Shown: in pieces, positions 54,334-62,835 of the stretch
Layout of the letters: every line of letters begins with the position of its first letter
Position numbering within the stretch: the stretch's first letter is position 1
Source of the DNA: Flavobacteriia bacterium
Lineage (GTDB): Bacteria > Bacteroidota > Bacteroidia > Flavobacteriales_D > Crocinitomicaceae
Length of the DNA: 62,835 nucleotides
Reading direction: 5' to 3'
Assembly (NCBI GenBank): GCA_947455255.1
Contig: CANGOA010000002.1
Coordinates: 1 to 62,835 of the forward strand
Made by a program: the position numbers and the translations under genes
The notes under the pieces: model-generated
What the model was told of the DNA's origin: nothing
Database searches by the model: none
Seen by the model: only the letters and a program-made list of their open reading frames with translations

Positions 54334-56038
54334 TCGTAGCGAGTAGTTTTATCTTCGTTTTGTATTCTTTGATACGATCTTTTGCGACATTAATTTTATG
54401 TTCCACATCCTTACGAAGTGCATCACCTGCTTTTGATTTTGAAACAAATCCAAGATTATTTTCCAATTGGTTGATGTCTTGTTGTTGTTTCGCAATCATT
54501 TGTTCCAAATCACGGCGTTCTTTTTCAATCAATTTCGAAGCGTTAGGATTCGATTTTAACGTGTCCAAATGTGCTTGGAACATTACTTTATCTTTTTCCT
54601 CTCCTTCCAATTTGATTTTCTTGTAATGTGTATCTAAGGCGTTTTTGAACGCTTGGTATACCGTATCTTTATCTTTAAAAGGGACTTTACCAATTTCATT
54701 GAAACGCCCTGAGAATGCTTTTAAATCAGCAATTACTTGTTGTTTATCTTCCCCAACTTCGTATGCTTCAATTTCAGAAATGAGTGCTTTTTTAGCTTCT
54801 AGATTTGCCGTATTTTCCTCATCCTCTTTTGCGAAAAACTGTTTTTTATTTTCAAAGAAAGCATCGCAAGCACTACGGAAATCTTTCCATAATTTTTGCT
54901 CATTTTTTTGTCCTGCACTTCCTAAATTTTTCCAAGATTGTTGTAGGCGAATAATTTTTTCAGATGTCACTTTCCAGTCCGTAGAATCTTTCAAAGCAAC
55001 TACTTGTTCAATCAATGTTGCTTTTTGTTTTGCAACACCTTCGAACTTATCTTTGATAACTTGGTAAAACGCTTTTTTAGCTGCAAAAAACACATCACAT
55101 TCAGCGCGTAAAGCCGACCATAATTCTTCGTTCTCTTTACGAGGACCTTGACCGATTGTTTTCCATTCGTTTTGAATGTTCAATAATTTTTCAGTCGCAG
55201 CCTCCCATGCTTTCGCATCATGAATTTCACTAACAGAACTAACAAACGTTTTAACTTGTTCTAACAACGCTTGTTTACGTTCAATATTTTGTTTTTGTTC
55301 TTCGCGTTTTCCTTCGTAGAAATCAGTAATTTTTTGGTAAACAGCCTTCACACCTGTCCAATACTCATTTTTCAATCCTTCCCATTCTTCTTTTGGAACA
55401 GGTCCAAGAGAATCAAATTCATTTTGTAACAATTTGATTTGAGTCTCAAGGTCGCGGATGATATCGTTTGCTAAAAGAGCTTCAATTTTAGTTACAATTT
55501 CCTTTTTCAATTGGAAATTACGTTTCAAATCGTGGTCTTTCAACTCACGGTAAATCTTCAAATTAAAGAAAAATGATTCCAATAATTTAGAATATTCCGA
55601 TTGAATGTCTTGTCTTTTTTCACGAGGAATATCTCCAACTGTTTTCCAAGATTCATGGATTTCTTTGTAGGTCTCAACAGCAGCGCCAATGTTTTCTTCA
55701 GATTCAATCAACGTTTTTAAACGATCGATTAAACTCTTCTTTTTACGCAAGTTGGACTCCTCCTCTAACTTTTTCTCTGAGGAAAGTTTATTTCTACGAT
55801 CTCTGTATTCTGAAAACGTTGTATAAAATTCTTCTTTTAATGGATCCGGTTCATTCGTGAAATCAACTGTTTCTCCACGTTCTTGTGCTTCTAATAAAGC
55901 AACTTGTTTCAAACGATCTTGCTCAATGCAATAATCTTCAAATTGACCACGAAGCTCATTTATTTCGCGAGATACAGCAAAAACGTCTTCGTTTACAGTT
56001 AATGTTTTTAAACGTTCGATAAATTCTTTCTTTTCCAT
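54326..56038 (-). CDS. DUF349 repeat protein
   Basis: The 570-residue, almost wholly helical protein has about five DUF349 units of about 75 residues. Each has the Trp signature of the form W-k-x-(I/V/L)-G-x-(V/I/A)-p, for example SWKTVGDIPREKRQD, EWKTIGQGPRKENEELW and SWKNLGSAGQKNEQKLW, followed by a coiled segment. The C-terminus is coiled-coil. DUF349 proteins are common in Bacteroidota and Actinobacteria; the role is unknown. It has no signal peptide and is cytoplasmic. It is translated with the overlapping membrane protein gene. Confidence 0.92.
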   Translation of the reverse strand: MEKKEFIERLKTLTVNEDVFAVSREINELRGQFEDYCIEQDRLKQVALLEAQERGETVDFTNEPDPLKEEFYTTFSEYRDRRNKLSSEKKLEEESNLRKKKSLIDRLKTLIESEENIGAAVETYKEIHESWKTVGDIPREKRQDIQSEYSKLLESFFFNLKIYRELKDHDLKRNFQLKKEIVTKIEALLANDIIRDLETQIKLLQNEFDSLGPVPKEEWEGLKNEYWTGVKAVYQKITDFYEGKREEQKQNIERKQALLEQVKTFVSSVSEIHDAKAWEAATEKLLNIQNEWKTIGQGPRKENEELWSALRAECDVFFAAKKAFYQVIKDKFEGVAKQKATLIEQVVALKDSTDWKVTSEKIIRLQQSWKNLGSAGQKNEQKLWKDFRSACDAFFENKKQFFAKEDEENTANLEAKKALISEIEAYEVGEDKQQVIADLKAFSGRFNEIGKVPFKDKDTVYQAFKNALDTHYKKIKLEGEEKDKVMFQAHLDTLKSNPNASKLIEKERRDLEQMIAKQQQDINQLENNLGFVSKSKAGDALRKDVEHKINVAKDRIKEYKTKIKLLATNE

Positions 56039-56080
56039 TTTGAATATTGTTAGGGTATAGAAGTAGTTTATAAGTTACAC

Positions 56081-56128
56081 TTCGACTCCGCTCAGTGAGA
56101 CTTATTCGACTCCGCTCAGTGGGACTTA
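56081..56128 (+). repeat. tandem 24-bp repeat, two copies
   Basis: TTCGACTCCGCTCAGTGAGA plus CTTA is followed at once by the same 24-mer with one change (GGGA for GAGA). The TCGACT-CCGCTCAGTG core resembles short dispersed repeats I recall from other Bacteroidota genomes. It lies between the PfkB stop and the DUF349 start. Confidence 0.9.
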
Positions 56129-56156
56129 TAAACTCCTTCTATTAAATTAAAATCTA

Positions 56157-57086
56157 TTAATTTACTTGATAAGTCATGTCGTAGTTAGACAAGGATACAA
56201 ACTCTTGAATACGAGCATCCAGGTTATCTTGTGTAATTTCTACTAATTTTTGAGTTCCAAATTTCTCTACACAGAAAGATGCCAAAGCAGAACCAGCAAT
56301 AATTGCACGTTTCATATTTTCAAATGAAATATCACCCGTACTTGCTAAGTATCCCATGAATCCTCCAGCAAATGTATCACCTGCTCCTGTTGGATCAAAT
56401 ACTTCTTCTAATGGTAAGGCTGGTGCGAAGAAAATTTTCTCTCCGTGGAATAACAATGCTCCGTGCTCCCCTTTTTTGATGATTAAGTATTTAGGACCCA
56501 TAGCGCGAATCACTTTGGAAGCTTTCACCAATGAACTTTCTCCTGATAATTGACGTGCTTCTTCATCATTGATAATTAACAAATCGATTAATCCCATTGT
56601 TTTTTTCAATTCATCCAATGCGATATCCATCCAGAAATTCATTGTATCCATAGCAATTAACTTTGGACGTTCTGTCAAACGCTCAATCACTGAACGTTGA
56701 ACTTGTGGACTTAAATTACCTAACATTAAGAATTCAGCACCTTGGTAATCAGCAGGAATAATTGGATCAAAATTTTCCAATACATTCAATTCTGTAATCA
56801 AGGTATCGCGCGTATTCATATCGTTGTGGTATTTACCAGACCAGAAAAACGTTTTTTCACCTTGTTTGATTTGCAAACCTGTTAAATCAACACCACGTTC
56901 AGAAAGCAAGTCCAGCATTTCTTGTGGAAAATCATCTCCAACAACAGAAACGATGTTTTGATTTTTCTTGAAAAAGGAAGATGCTAAGGCGATATAAGTA
57001 CCTGCTCCACCAATAATTTTATCTGTTTTTCCAAATGGCGTTTCGATCGCATCAAACGCAACACTTCCTACGGTAAGTAAACTCAT
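56157..57086 (-). CDS. PfkB-family sugar/nucleoside kinase
   Basis: The 309-residue ribokinase-fold enzyme shows VGSVAFDAIETPFG (N-terminal substrate region), GGAGTYIALASSFF (PfkB signature 1), and the catalytic/anion-hole motif DPTGAGDTFAGGFMG (signature 2) with the base Asp in GAGD. It lacks an obvious sugar pathway nearby, so the substrate is open; adenosine-kinase-like and fructokinase-like roles are both possible. Gene spacing on both sides suggests its own transcript. Confidence 0.9.
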   Translation of the reverse strand: MSLLTVGSVAFDAIETPFGKTDKIIGGAGTYIALASSFFKKNQNIVSVVGDDFPQEMLDLLSERGVDLTGLQIKQGEKTFFWSGKYHNDMNTRDTLITELNVLENFDPIIPADYQGAEFLMLGNLSPQVQRSVIERLTERPKLIAMDTMNFWMDIALDELKKTMGLIDLLIINDEEARQLSGESSLVKASKVIRAMGPKYLIIKKGEHGALLFHGEKIFFAPALPLEEVFDPTGAGDTFAGGFMGYLASTGDISFENMKRAIIAGSALASFCVEKFGTQKLVEITQDNLDARIQEFVSLSNYDMTYQVN

Positions 57087-57200
57087 TATTCTTTTTTAAA
57101 AAATTGTGAGTCAAATTTACGATAATACTTAGGATTATCCGCAGAAAGTTGCTAACAAATTACGTGGTTTACCAACTAATACACACAAAGAAAAAACGAA

Positions 57201-58622
57201 TTATTTCGTCAATAAGATAATCTCCACACGACGATTTTTAGCTTTTTTATCAAGGGTCGTGTTTGGCTCTGCGGGATTTGTTTGTCCGTAGGTAAAGGTT
57301 CGGATTTTACTATGACTTACTCCACGATCGACAAGATACTTCATTACTTCTTTCGCGCGCGCTTCACCGAGGTAAATATTGTACAATGACTCCCCATCTG
57401 AATCCGTATGTCCATGAATAAGGATTTTATGTTCTGGGAATTTTTTTACATCTTCAATTAATTCGTTAAGAATATATTCATATTTCGGCATCACATTCGA
57501 CTTATCAAAATCAAAATACACATAGTAATGATTGTATTTCCAGTAATTATCGATTGTTGAAATATCAATAGGACTTTCTCCATCATCTTCTTTAAACATA
57601 AAAACAGTGTCTGTATTGTCTTTATCTCTCGGAACCTCGATACGAATCGTATCCACTCGATGTATTGTAATCGGAGGTGCTACTTTCTTTTTAGGAGCAA
57701 TCGTAAAAATTGCACTTAATTCATACGCGCCAATTGAAGAGGTACCTTTGGTTAATTTAGAGGTGTTAATGTCGTAACTAAATCCAATCAGAGCATTGTG
57801 TAATTCTATACCGATATAGGTCAACAATGCGTCTTGATTTCGCATACCTAGTCCAAACTGCAATTGCTTCGTCGTATCTAAATGGTATTTAAAATTGGAA
57901 CCCAACAACAAATTTGCTGCTTGATTTTGATACGCATAAAAAGCATACGGTAGAAAGGTCAAACGATCAGACAATTTCTTTTCCACCATTAAACTAGCTG
58001 AGAATAAACGCATGGAGTTGCTTCCCGTATTTAAGAAAATTGATTTACGACTATGTACAAAATTATATAATCCTATAGACAGCTTAGGTTTCCATGCATA
58101 ACGATCATTCAACCAAGTAAATCCAACGCCACCGGTAATATCAGTCACTGAACTACCAGTAAAATTTTCACCTGATGCAGCAGTTGCATTATATCCATTT
58201 TCAAGGTCGTACTGACTTTCAAATTTATAATTACTAGTCGTCAAGCTGTATTGATTTAACCCAAATTGATAGCCAAAACGCAATTTATTGTAGGTATTCA
58301 GCTTTAATTCGTGGGATAAATTGAACAGAAAATTATTTGTTTTTAGACTTGTTGGACCAGCATCATTCGATGAAAACACCATCCCATATCCAAACTTTTT
58401 CACTTGCGCATCTAACGCAAACACGGAGGTTTGATACCCAGTAGCAATTGTAGGCCATTGTTTTCGGTAATTCGCTGAAAAACGTATATAATGATTTGCT
58501 CCTGATTCTGCAGGATTATTAAACCCACTTGAATTATAAAATTGCGTCAAATTACGTTGTTGTCCGATACTCCAATACGAAGAGAGTAAAACTACAATTA
58601 AAAGGGTATATACACTTTTCAT
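57201..58622 (-). CDS. PorP/SprF-like protein fused to an OmpA domain
   Basis: The 473-residue protein has a signal peptide (LLIVVLLSSYWSIGQ), an outer-membrane barrel of the PorP/SprF family (about 22-310: NLTQFYNSSGFNNPAESG, FSANYRKQWPTI, FGYGMVFSSNDAGP) and a C-terminal OmpA peptidoglycan-binding domain (YYVYFDFDKSNVMP, ILIHGHTDSDGESLYN, NRRVEIIL). PorP/SprF proteins help hold or export type B T9SS substrates. It starts 2 bases after the stop of such a substrate, so the two are a cognate pair by context. Confidence 0.92.
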   Translation of the reverse strand: MKSVYTLLIVVLLSSYWSIGQQRNLTQFYNSSGFNNPAESGANHYIRFSANYRKQWPTIATGYQTSVFALDAQVKKFGYGMVFSSNDAGPTSLKTNNFLFNLSHELKLNTYNKLRFGYQFGLNQYSLTTSNYKFESQYDLENGYNATAASGENFTGSSVTDITGGVGFTWLNDRYAWKPKLSIGLYNFVHSRKSIFLNTGSNSMRLFSASLMVEKKLSDRLTFLPYAFYAYQNQAANLLLGSNFKYHLDTTKQLQFGLGMRNQDALLTYIGIELHNALIGFSYDINTSKLTKGTSSIGAYELSAIFTIAPKKKVAPPITIHRVDTIRIEVPRDKDNTDTVFMFKEDDGESPIDISTIDNYWKYNHYYVYFDFDKSNVMPKYEYILNELIEDVKKFPEHKILIHGHTDSDGESLYNIYLGEARAKEVMKYLVDRGVSHSKIRTFTYGQTNPAEPNTTLDKKAKNRRVEIILLTK

Positions 58623-58624
58623 GA

Positions 58625-61135
58625 TTAACGAATTAATGTGATTATACCTTTTATTTGTTGTACCTCTCCATTTAAGGTGATATCTAACAAATAACTGTAA
58701 TTTCCAGCGTTTGCGGGCTCCCCTTTATACGTACCGTCCCATGTATCAATCGCAGAAGTAGTAGAAAAAACCAAACGCCCCCATTCATTGAAAATCATTA
58801 AATTCAATGGTGTATTAGTCGGTATTCCTAATAATTTTATTTTGTCATTTAACCCATCACCATTCGGTGTAAATGCCGTTGGAATAAATAATTCAGTCGT
58901 AAGTGCAATAGGAACATTTTTCAAGATTGAATTTTGACATTTGTACTGATCTTTGATTGTTAATTGAATCTGATTGTTAAACGTTTCATTAAACGTAAAT
59001 GCTGGATTGTAAATAGTAGCAGCTTCCTTTCCATTTATATTCCAGGTATATAGGTAATCTACTTGAGTTTTAGTAACCGTAAATTGAATCAAAGCGTAGC
59101 TATTACTTTTCTTTAATTCTACAAAGGCAAAATCTGGTTGTGGTAAAGCTTGTTTTGCGTATGAGTGAGTATCTGAGAGTAGGGTTTTATTGGCATCAAT
59201 AACACAGATAAATCGGTATTTTCCACTCTCTTTGATATAAATAATAGAATCACTAGAAGCAAAAGGAACATCATCCTTGAACCACTGAATGTTTTTTGAA
59301 TAACTTGCCTTGAGTTGAATGGAATCACCCGCACAAAAATTGACTTTTCCATTATCGCTAATGAATACCTTTGTTGGAATTGGTTTAAATTCAATATTGA
59401 TTGTATCAGAATGAGTTCCACAACCAAACTGATTTGACACCAATACCGAAAACTTACCAGAATTAGTTACCTTGATACTTTGTGTTGTTGCATTCGTTGA
59501 CCAAAGGTAAGTTGAGCCTGAAGAAGCAGTTAATGTTAGTGTGTCTCCTGTATATAAAGTTAGTAGACTTGATTTAGAAATTTGACTGATTGGGAATTGA
59601 TTAAAAACTACCGAAATTGTATCTTGCTTAGACAAACACTGACCTTTCAATGAAGTTACGTAATATTTACCATCTGATTTTACTGTAATCGCATTTGAAA
59701 CTGAATTTGTATTCCATGTAACTAATGAGTTATCTGAAGTTGAAATTTTTACACTATCTCCGATGCATAAATCGGTATTCTTATTTTTTTGGATGGTAAA
59801 CGAAGAATTTTTCAATACGGTTACCACCAATTGATTAGAAGTTTGGTCGTAATATCCTGCTTTCTGACCTTTTACTTCAATGGTATGCACACCAACTGTA
59901 AGATTGTTCGAAGTCACACTAATAGATTTCAATGCTGAAGTCTGTACTTTTTTTCCATCTACATTTACTACATACAAATCAAAATCATTATTAATTTCAA
60001 GAGCTACATCTAAATTTTGACAAACCGTAATCGAATCTTTTGGAGAAATTTGGAATTTAACCACCGGATTAGGAATAGGCTTAGGAATCGTTATTTTTCG
60101 AATTAATTCGTTGTAGGCATCTCCAACAACCAAATAATCATTTTGTCGACTAATAGATATAGAAGTTGCACCGTTAAATGTAGATGCGTTGGCATACGTA
60201 TCCGTCGCTCCTTTTTTACCGACAAGACCTGCGTAGGTGCTAACAACTAAGTTCGTATCCATTTTTCGAACCACGTAATTATATCCGTCCATGATGTATA
60301 AATTACCTATAGAATCAATTGCAATATCCCAAGGGTAATTGAATGTTGATACTGTTTTATTTCCGTCCTTGCTCCCTATTATACCTAAACCACCTAAAGT
60401 AACAACATCACCATTTGGGGAAATTTTCCGAATAGCATGATTATGTTCATCGGCTATGTATAAGTTTCCTTTACTATCAATTTCTAAACCATAGGGTTTT
60501 TTAAACCATGCATTTTTGCCATTTCCATCGATCAAACCAATATTATTATTATCTCCTGCTAATGTTGTTACTTGACCACTCAATACTATTTTTCTAATTA
60601 CATTGTTTTCATGATCAGCAATGTATAAATTTCCAGTTTTATCAATTACTATTCCAAGTGGTTGTTTGAATTGAGCTTGCAAGGGATTGATCGCGTCTTT
60701 GTATCCAGGTTTACCTGTTCCTGCAATCGTAGTAACATAACCTGATGGGCTAATTTTCCGAATGGAATGATTAAGCCTGTCAGATACATATATGTTTCCG
60801 TCGTCTCCAACTGTTATTCCCCAAGGTTCATTAAAACTTGCGAGCACTCCTTGTCCATCCGCACTCCCTTTTAATCCAGTCCCAGCAATCGTAGTAACGA
60901 TTCCATTGGTATCTAATTTACGAATCAAATGATTGTAACGATCCGCGATATAAACGTTTCCATATTTATCTATTTCTACTCCCTCGGGATTATTAAACGT
61001 GGTATTTAGAGCAACATCATCGCGCTTTCCAATACTATCCAATATCCCAGCAATGGTCGTAACCATCTGTGCATTAGAAAATTGATAATTCAATATAAAA
61101 AATAGTGCAACAATTAATCTAAAAATAACCTTCAT
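58625..61135 (-). CDS. NHL-repeat surface protein with T9SS type B C-terminal domain
   Basis: The 836-residue secreted protein has a signal peptide (ending near YQFSNAQ), about six NHL propeller blades (25-350), each with a motif like NIYVSDRLNHSIRKI, then Ig/PKD-like beta units (about 360-740), and a gliding-motility-type C-terminal domain (IPTAFTPNGDGLNDK, LMIFNEWGRLVFST, WDGTYKGEPANAGNYSYLL). That end directs T9SS type B export. It is followed by the PorP/SprF-OmpA gene after 2 bases. A surface adhesin or matrix protein is likely; partners are unknown. Confidence 0.92.
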   Translation of the reverse strand: MKVIFRLIVALFFILNYQFSNAQMVTTIAGILDSIGKRDDVALNTTFNNPEGVEIDKYGNVYIADRYNHLIRKLDTNGIVTTIAGTGLKGSADGQGVLASFNEPWGITVGDDGNIYVSDRLNHSIRKISPSGYVTTIAGTGKPGYKDAINPLQAQFKQPLGIVIDKTGNLYIADHENNVIRKIVLSGQVTTLAGDNNNIGLIDGNGKNAWFKKPYGLEIDSKGNLYIADEHNHAIRKISPNGDVVTLGGLGIIGSKDGNKTVSTFNYPWDIAIDSIGNLYIMDGYNYVVRKMDTNLVVSTYAGLVGKKGATDTYANASTFNGATSISISRQNDYLVVGDAYNELIRKITIPKPIPNPVVKFQISPKDSITVCQNLDVALEINNDFDLYVVNVDGKKVQTSALKSISVTSNNLTVGVHTIEVKGQKAGYYDQTSNQLVVTVLKNSSFTIQKNKNTDLCIGDSVKISTSDNSLVTWNTNSVSNAITVKSDGKYYVTSLKGQCLSKQDTISVVFNQFPISQISKSSLLTLYTGDTLTLTASSGSTYLWSTNATTQSIKVTNSGKFSVLVSNQFGCGTHSDTINIEFKPIPTKVFISDNGKVNFCAGDSIQLKASYSKNIQWFKDDVPFASSDSIIYIKESGKYRFICVIDANKTLLSDTHSYAKQALPQPDFAFVELKKSNSYALIQFTVTKTQVDYLYTWNINGKEAATIYNPAFTFNETFNNQIQLTIKDQYKCQNSILKNVPIALTTELFIPTAFTPNGDGLNDKIKLLGIPTNTPLNLMIFNEWGRLVFSTTSAIDTWDGTYKGEPANAGNYSYLLDITLNGEVQQIKGIITLIR

Positions 61136-61265
61136 ACAATGTCAAAAGTACATTTGTGTACGCTTACATTGTACTTCATTTCTAGAAAAAAGTTTCAAAA
61201 AAGGAAGTCGTATATGTTGGTATGTTTAGTAAATTATTGACTTTAAAAATTTTGTAGACATTTTG

Positions 61266-61273
61266 TATCTTTG
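61266..61273 (+). promoter_or_regulatory. -7 promoter element of the small membrane protein/kinase pair
   Basis: TATCTTTG is a full match to TAnnTTTG and lies 17 bases before the ATG at 61291. No TTG box is at the standard distance. Confidence 0.5.
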
Positions 61274-61290
61274 AAAAAAGAATAAAAGAT

Positions 61291-61470
61291 ATGAATCCAA
61301 TTTTGATTAAATATCTAAAAACAGGAATCTTTCAATTTGTGGTGTTTTTTCTAGTCATGTTACTTTTGGACTATAATAAAAGTATTTCACGACTTTTACT
61401 TTTTTCCTTCATTCAATCAGTAGGTCTCACGACCTTTAACTACTTTTACGAAACACGGAAAAAGAAATAA
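61291..61470 (+). CDS. 59-residue membrane protein upstream of a sensor kinase
   Basis: A short open frame starts MNPILIKYLKTGIFQFVVFF and codes for 59 residues with two hydrophobic segments (about 12-27 and 33-51) and a basic end (YETRKKK). It has a -7 box 17 bases upstream and its stop overlaps the kinase start (TAATG). Both signs support a real, translated gene. It could modulate the kinase, but this is inference; no family is recognised. Confidence 0.65.
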   Translation: MNPILIKYLKTGIFQFVVFFLVMLLLDYNKSISRLLLFSFIQSVGLTTFNYFYETRKKK

Positions 61471-62835
61471 TGAATCTCTATTCAAAAAAACAACGATGGA
61501 AAATCATCTTGTTAGGCATCGCCCTAATCTTGATTTCTGCGTCCTTGTTTTTTTCGAATTCCATCGTATCTAAGGTAAGTATTCGTGAGCGTTACCGTGT
61601 AAAACAATGGGCGGAAGCCATTAAGAAAAAAGCGGAACTCGTTCAACTTACCAACCGAACATTCTCCCAATTACGCGACAAAGAACGCAATGAAATGGAA
61701 TTGTGGAGTAGTGCTACCAAAGAGATATTGAAACCGATTGATATCAATCAAATGCCGGACTACACTCTTCCATTGAAAATCATTAACATCAATAAATCCA
61801 TTCCTGTAATTCTTTACGATAATAACAACGATGTTTCTGAACATTTACACTTAGACTTTACCTATTCAGATTTCAATAAGAAACATGATAAACTTGATGA
61901 TACAATCGTTAAACGACTTTTTAACGATACACTTCTTCAGTTAGCAAACTCTTGGAAATATAAGATAACCATTGAAATTGAAGAGGGGTTGGTTATGAAT
62001 TGTGCATACACCGATTCGAAAGAAATTACCAGATTAGAAAATGAACGCGACTCCTTGATTCGTGCTTTTAACAAAGAACTAAAAGCCAACGAAGGCGCTG
62101 TACCCGTATTATTAGTCGATGCAACTACTGATTCTATATTAGCGACTAACTTACCCTTGAGCAATCACAACAAAGCGGAGGTCCTAGAAACTATTGCGCG
62201 ACTAAAACGCAGTAACAAAGCCATTCCAATCAATTTTGGCAGCTCACAACACAGCTTTTTGTACTACGACGACAGTCCAGAATTAAAGAAATTGCAGTAT
62301 TTCCCGTATGTTCAATTCATCATTTTTACCTTGTTTATTTTTGTTGGTTACCTCATCTTCAATACTTTCCGTAAAGCCGAACAAAATCAAGTGTGGGCAG
62401 GAATGGCGAAAGAAACAGCCCATCAATTAGGGACACCTCTCTCCTCTTTGTTGGCCTGGGTACAATATTTAGAAACACAAAATATCGATCCGAGCATTGC
62501 ACTCGAAATGCAAAAAGACGTGAGTCGTTTGGAGCAAGTAGCCAATCGTTTTTCGAAAATTGGTTCCGCTACACAATTAGAAGACAAAAACATCGTTGAT
62601 ACAGTAAGTACGGTTATTGATTATTTGAAATTGCGCGTGTCCAACAAAATACATTTTTCCATACAAAGCGATTCTCCGGAAATGCTTGTGCCCCATAATC
62701 CTCCATTGATTGAGTGGGTGATCGAAAACATCACCAAAAATGCGGTGGATTCCATGGAAACAGCAGGTCAACTCAATATTACCATTTCACGAGATACAAC
62801 CCATGTAAATATTGATATTCAAGACACAGGAAAAG
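61470..62835 (+). CDS. sensor histidine kinase (partial, 3' end outside window)
   Basis: The frame runs from an ATG overlapping the previous stop to the right edge, 455 codons. It has an N-terminal membrane helix (about 10-30), a periplasmic domain of about 245 residues, a second helix (about 280-298, FIIFTLFIFVGYLIF), then a HisKA-like domain with the phospho-acceptor His in AKETAHQLGTPLSSLLAW, and an ATPase domain (IENITKNAVDSMETAGQL N box, IDIQDTGK G1 box cut by the edge). The response regulator is not in the window. The periplasmic domain has no recognised sensor fold. Confidence 0.88.
   Translation, partial: MNLYSKKQRWKIILLGIALILISASLFFSNSIVSKVSIRERYRVKQWAEAIKKKAELVQLTNRTFSQLRDKERNEMELWSSATKEILKPIDINQMPDYTLPLKIININKSIPVILYDNNNDVSEHLHLDFTYSDFNKKHDKLDDTIVKRLFNDTLLQLANSWKYKITIEIEEGLVMNCAYTDSKEITRLENERDSLIRAFNKELKANEGAVPVLLVDATTDSILATNLPLSNHNKAEVLETIARLKRSNKAIPINFGSSQHSFLYYDDSPELKKLQYFPYVQFIIFTLFIFVGYLIFNTFRKAEQNQVWAGMAKETAHQLGTPLSSLLAWVQYLETQNIDPSIALEMQKDVSRLEQVANRFSKIGSATQLEDKNIVDTVSTVIDYLKLRVSNKIHFSIQSDSPEMLVPHNPPLIEWVIENITKNAVDSMETAGQLNITISRDTTHVNIDIQDTGK

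Noticed and set aside
54360-55067. Plus-strand frames over the DUF349 gene
   Set aside because: Ser/Phe-rich shadows of a Lys/Glu-rich coiled-coil gene on the other strand.

Overview
The window looks like a chromosomal segment of a low-GC member of the Bacteroidota, probably Flavobacteriales and perhaps a Fluviicola/Crocinitomicaceae-like genome. The evidence is the type IX secretion (T9SS) substrates with type A and type B C-terminal domains, a PorP/SprF-OmpA protein, a PorE-like protein, a TonB receptor with a carboxypeptidase-regulatory domain, DUF349, LytS/LytTR two-component genes, a coaX-lptC cluster, the lack of Shine-Dalgarno sites and several TAnnTTTG promoter elements. The family placement is inference.

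Layout. 1-7.8 kb (minus): a TonB-dependent receptor followed by a giant secreted protein cut by the left edge. 7.9-10.6 kb: phosphopantetheinyl transferase, a GGGP-synthase-like enzyme, a rhomboid protein and a SixA-like phosphatase. 10.7-11.3 kb: RNase P RNA, a shared terminator and tRNA-Phe(GAA). 11.4-14.7 kb: coaX, an outer-membrane protein, lptC, a small membrane protein and rnhA. 14.7-20.6 kb: a pseudo-glutamine-amidotransferase, a lipoprotein, pepP, an alpha/beta hydrolase, small hypotheticals and a TerC protein.

20.7-32.3 kb (minus) is the most interesting block. A PorE-like OmpA/TPR/propeller protein is followed closely by a LytS-type kinase and a LytTR regulator. Then comes a compact run: PqqD-like protein, ATP-grasp ligase, fold-III PLP decarboxylase, urea-transporter/M23 fusion, TPR plus outer-membrane barrel, and two duplicated TPR proteins, ending at a terminator. 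A 12-bp direct repeat with 21-bp periodicity sits between the LytTR gene and the PqqD-like gene and looks like the regulator's operator. I do not recognise this as a described system. My working idea is an envelope-linked pathway that makes, moves or trims a small modified peptide or amine.

32.4-39.2 kb: RluD-like pseudouridine synthase, T9SS substrate, PASTA protein, divergent D-Ala-D-Ala ligase and PBP4. 39.3-49.0 kb (plus): an exopolysaccharide operon (GT4, Wza-like, BY-kinase with a Gly-Tyr tail, RfbC, WecA-like) running by short gaps or overlaps into a lytic transglycosylase and uvrA.

49.0-52.6 kb: an ECF sigma factor and a membrane anti-sigma-like protein carrying a cytochrome c domain, bracketed by related direct repeats that contain 33-bp palindromic units. 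52.7-61.1 kb: LOG protein, another palindrome pair, a membrane protein, DUF349 protein, PfkB kinase, PorP-OmpA fusion and an NHL-repeat T9SS type B substrate. The right edge has a 59-residue membrane protein and a truncated sensor kinase.
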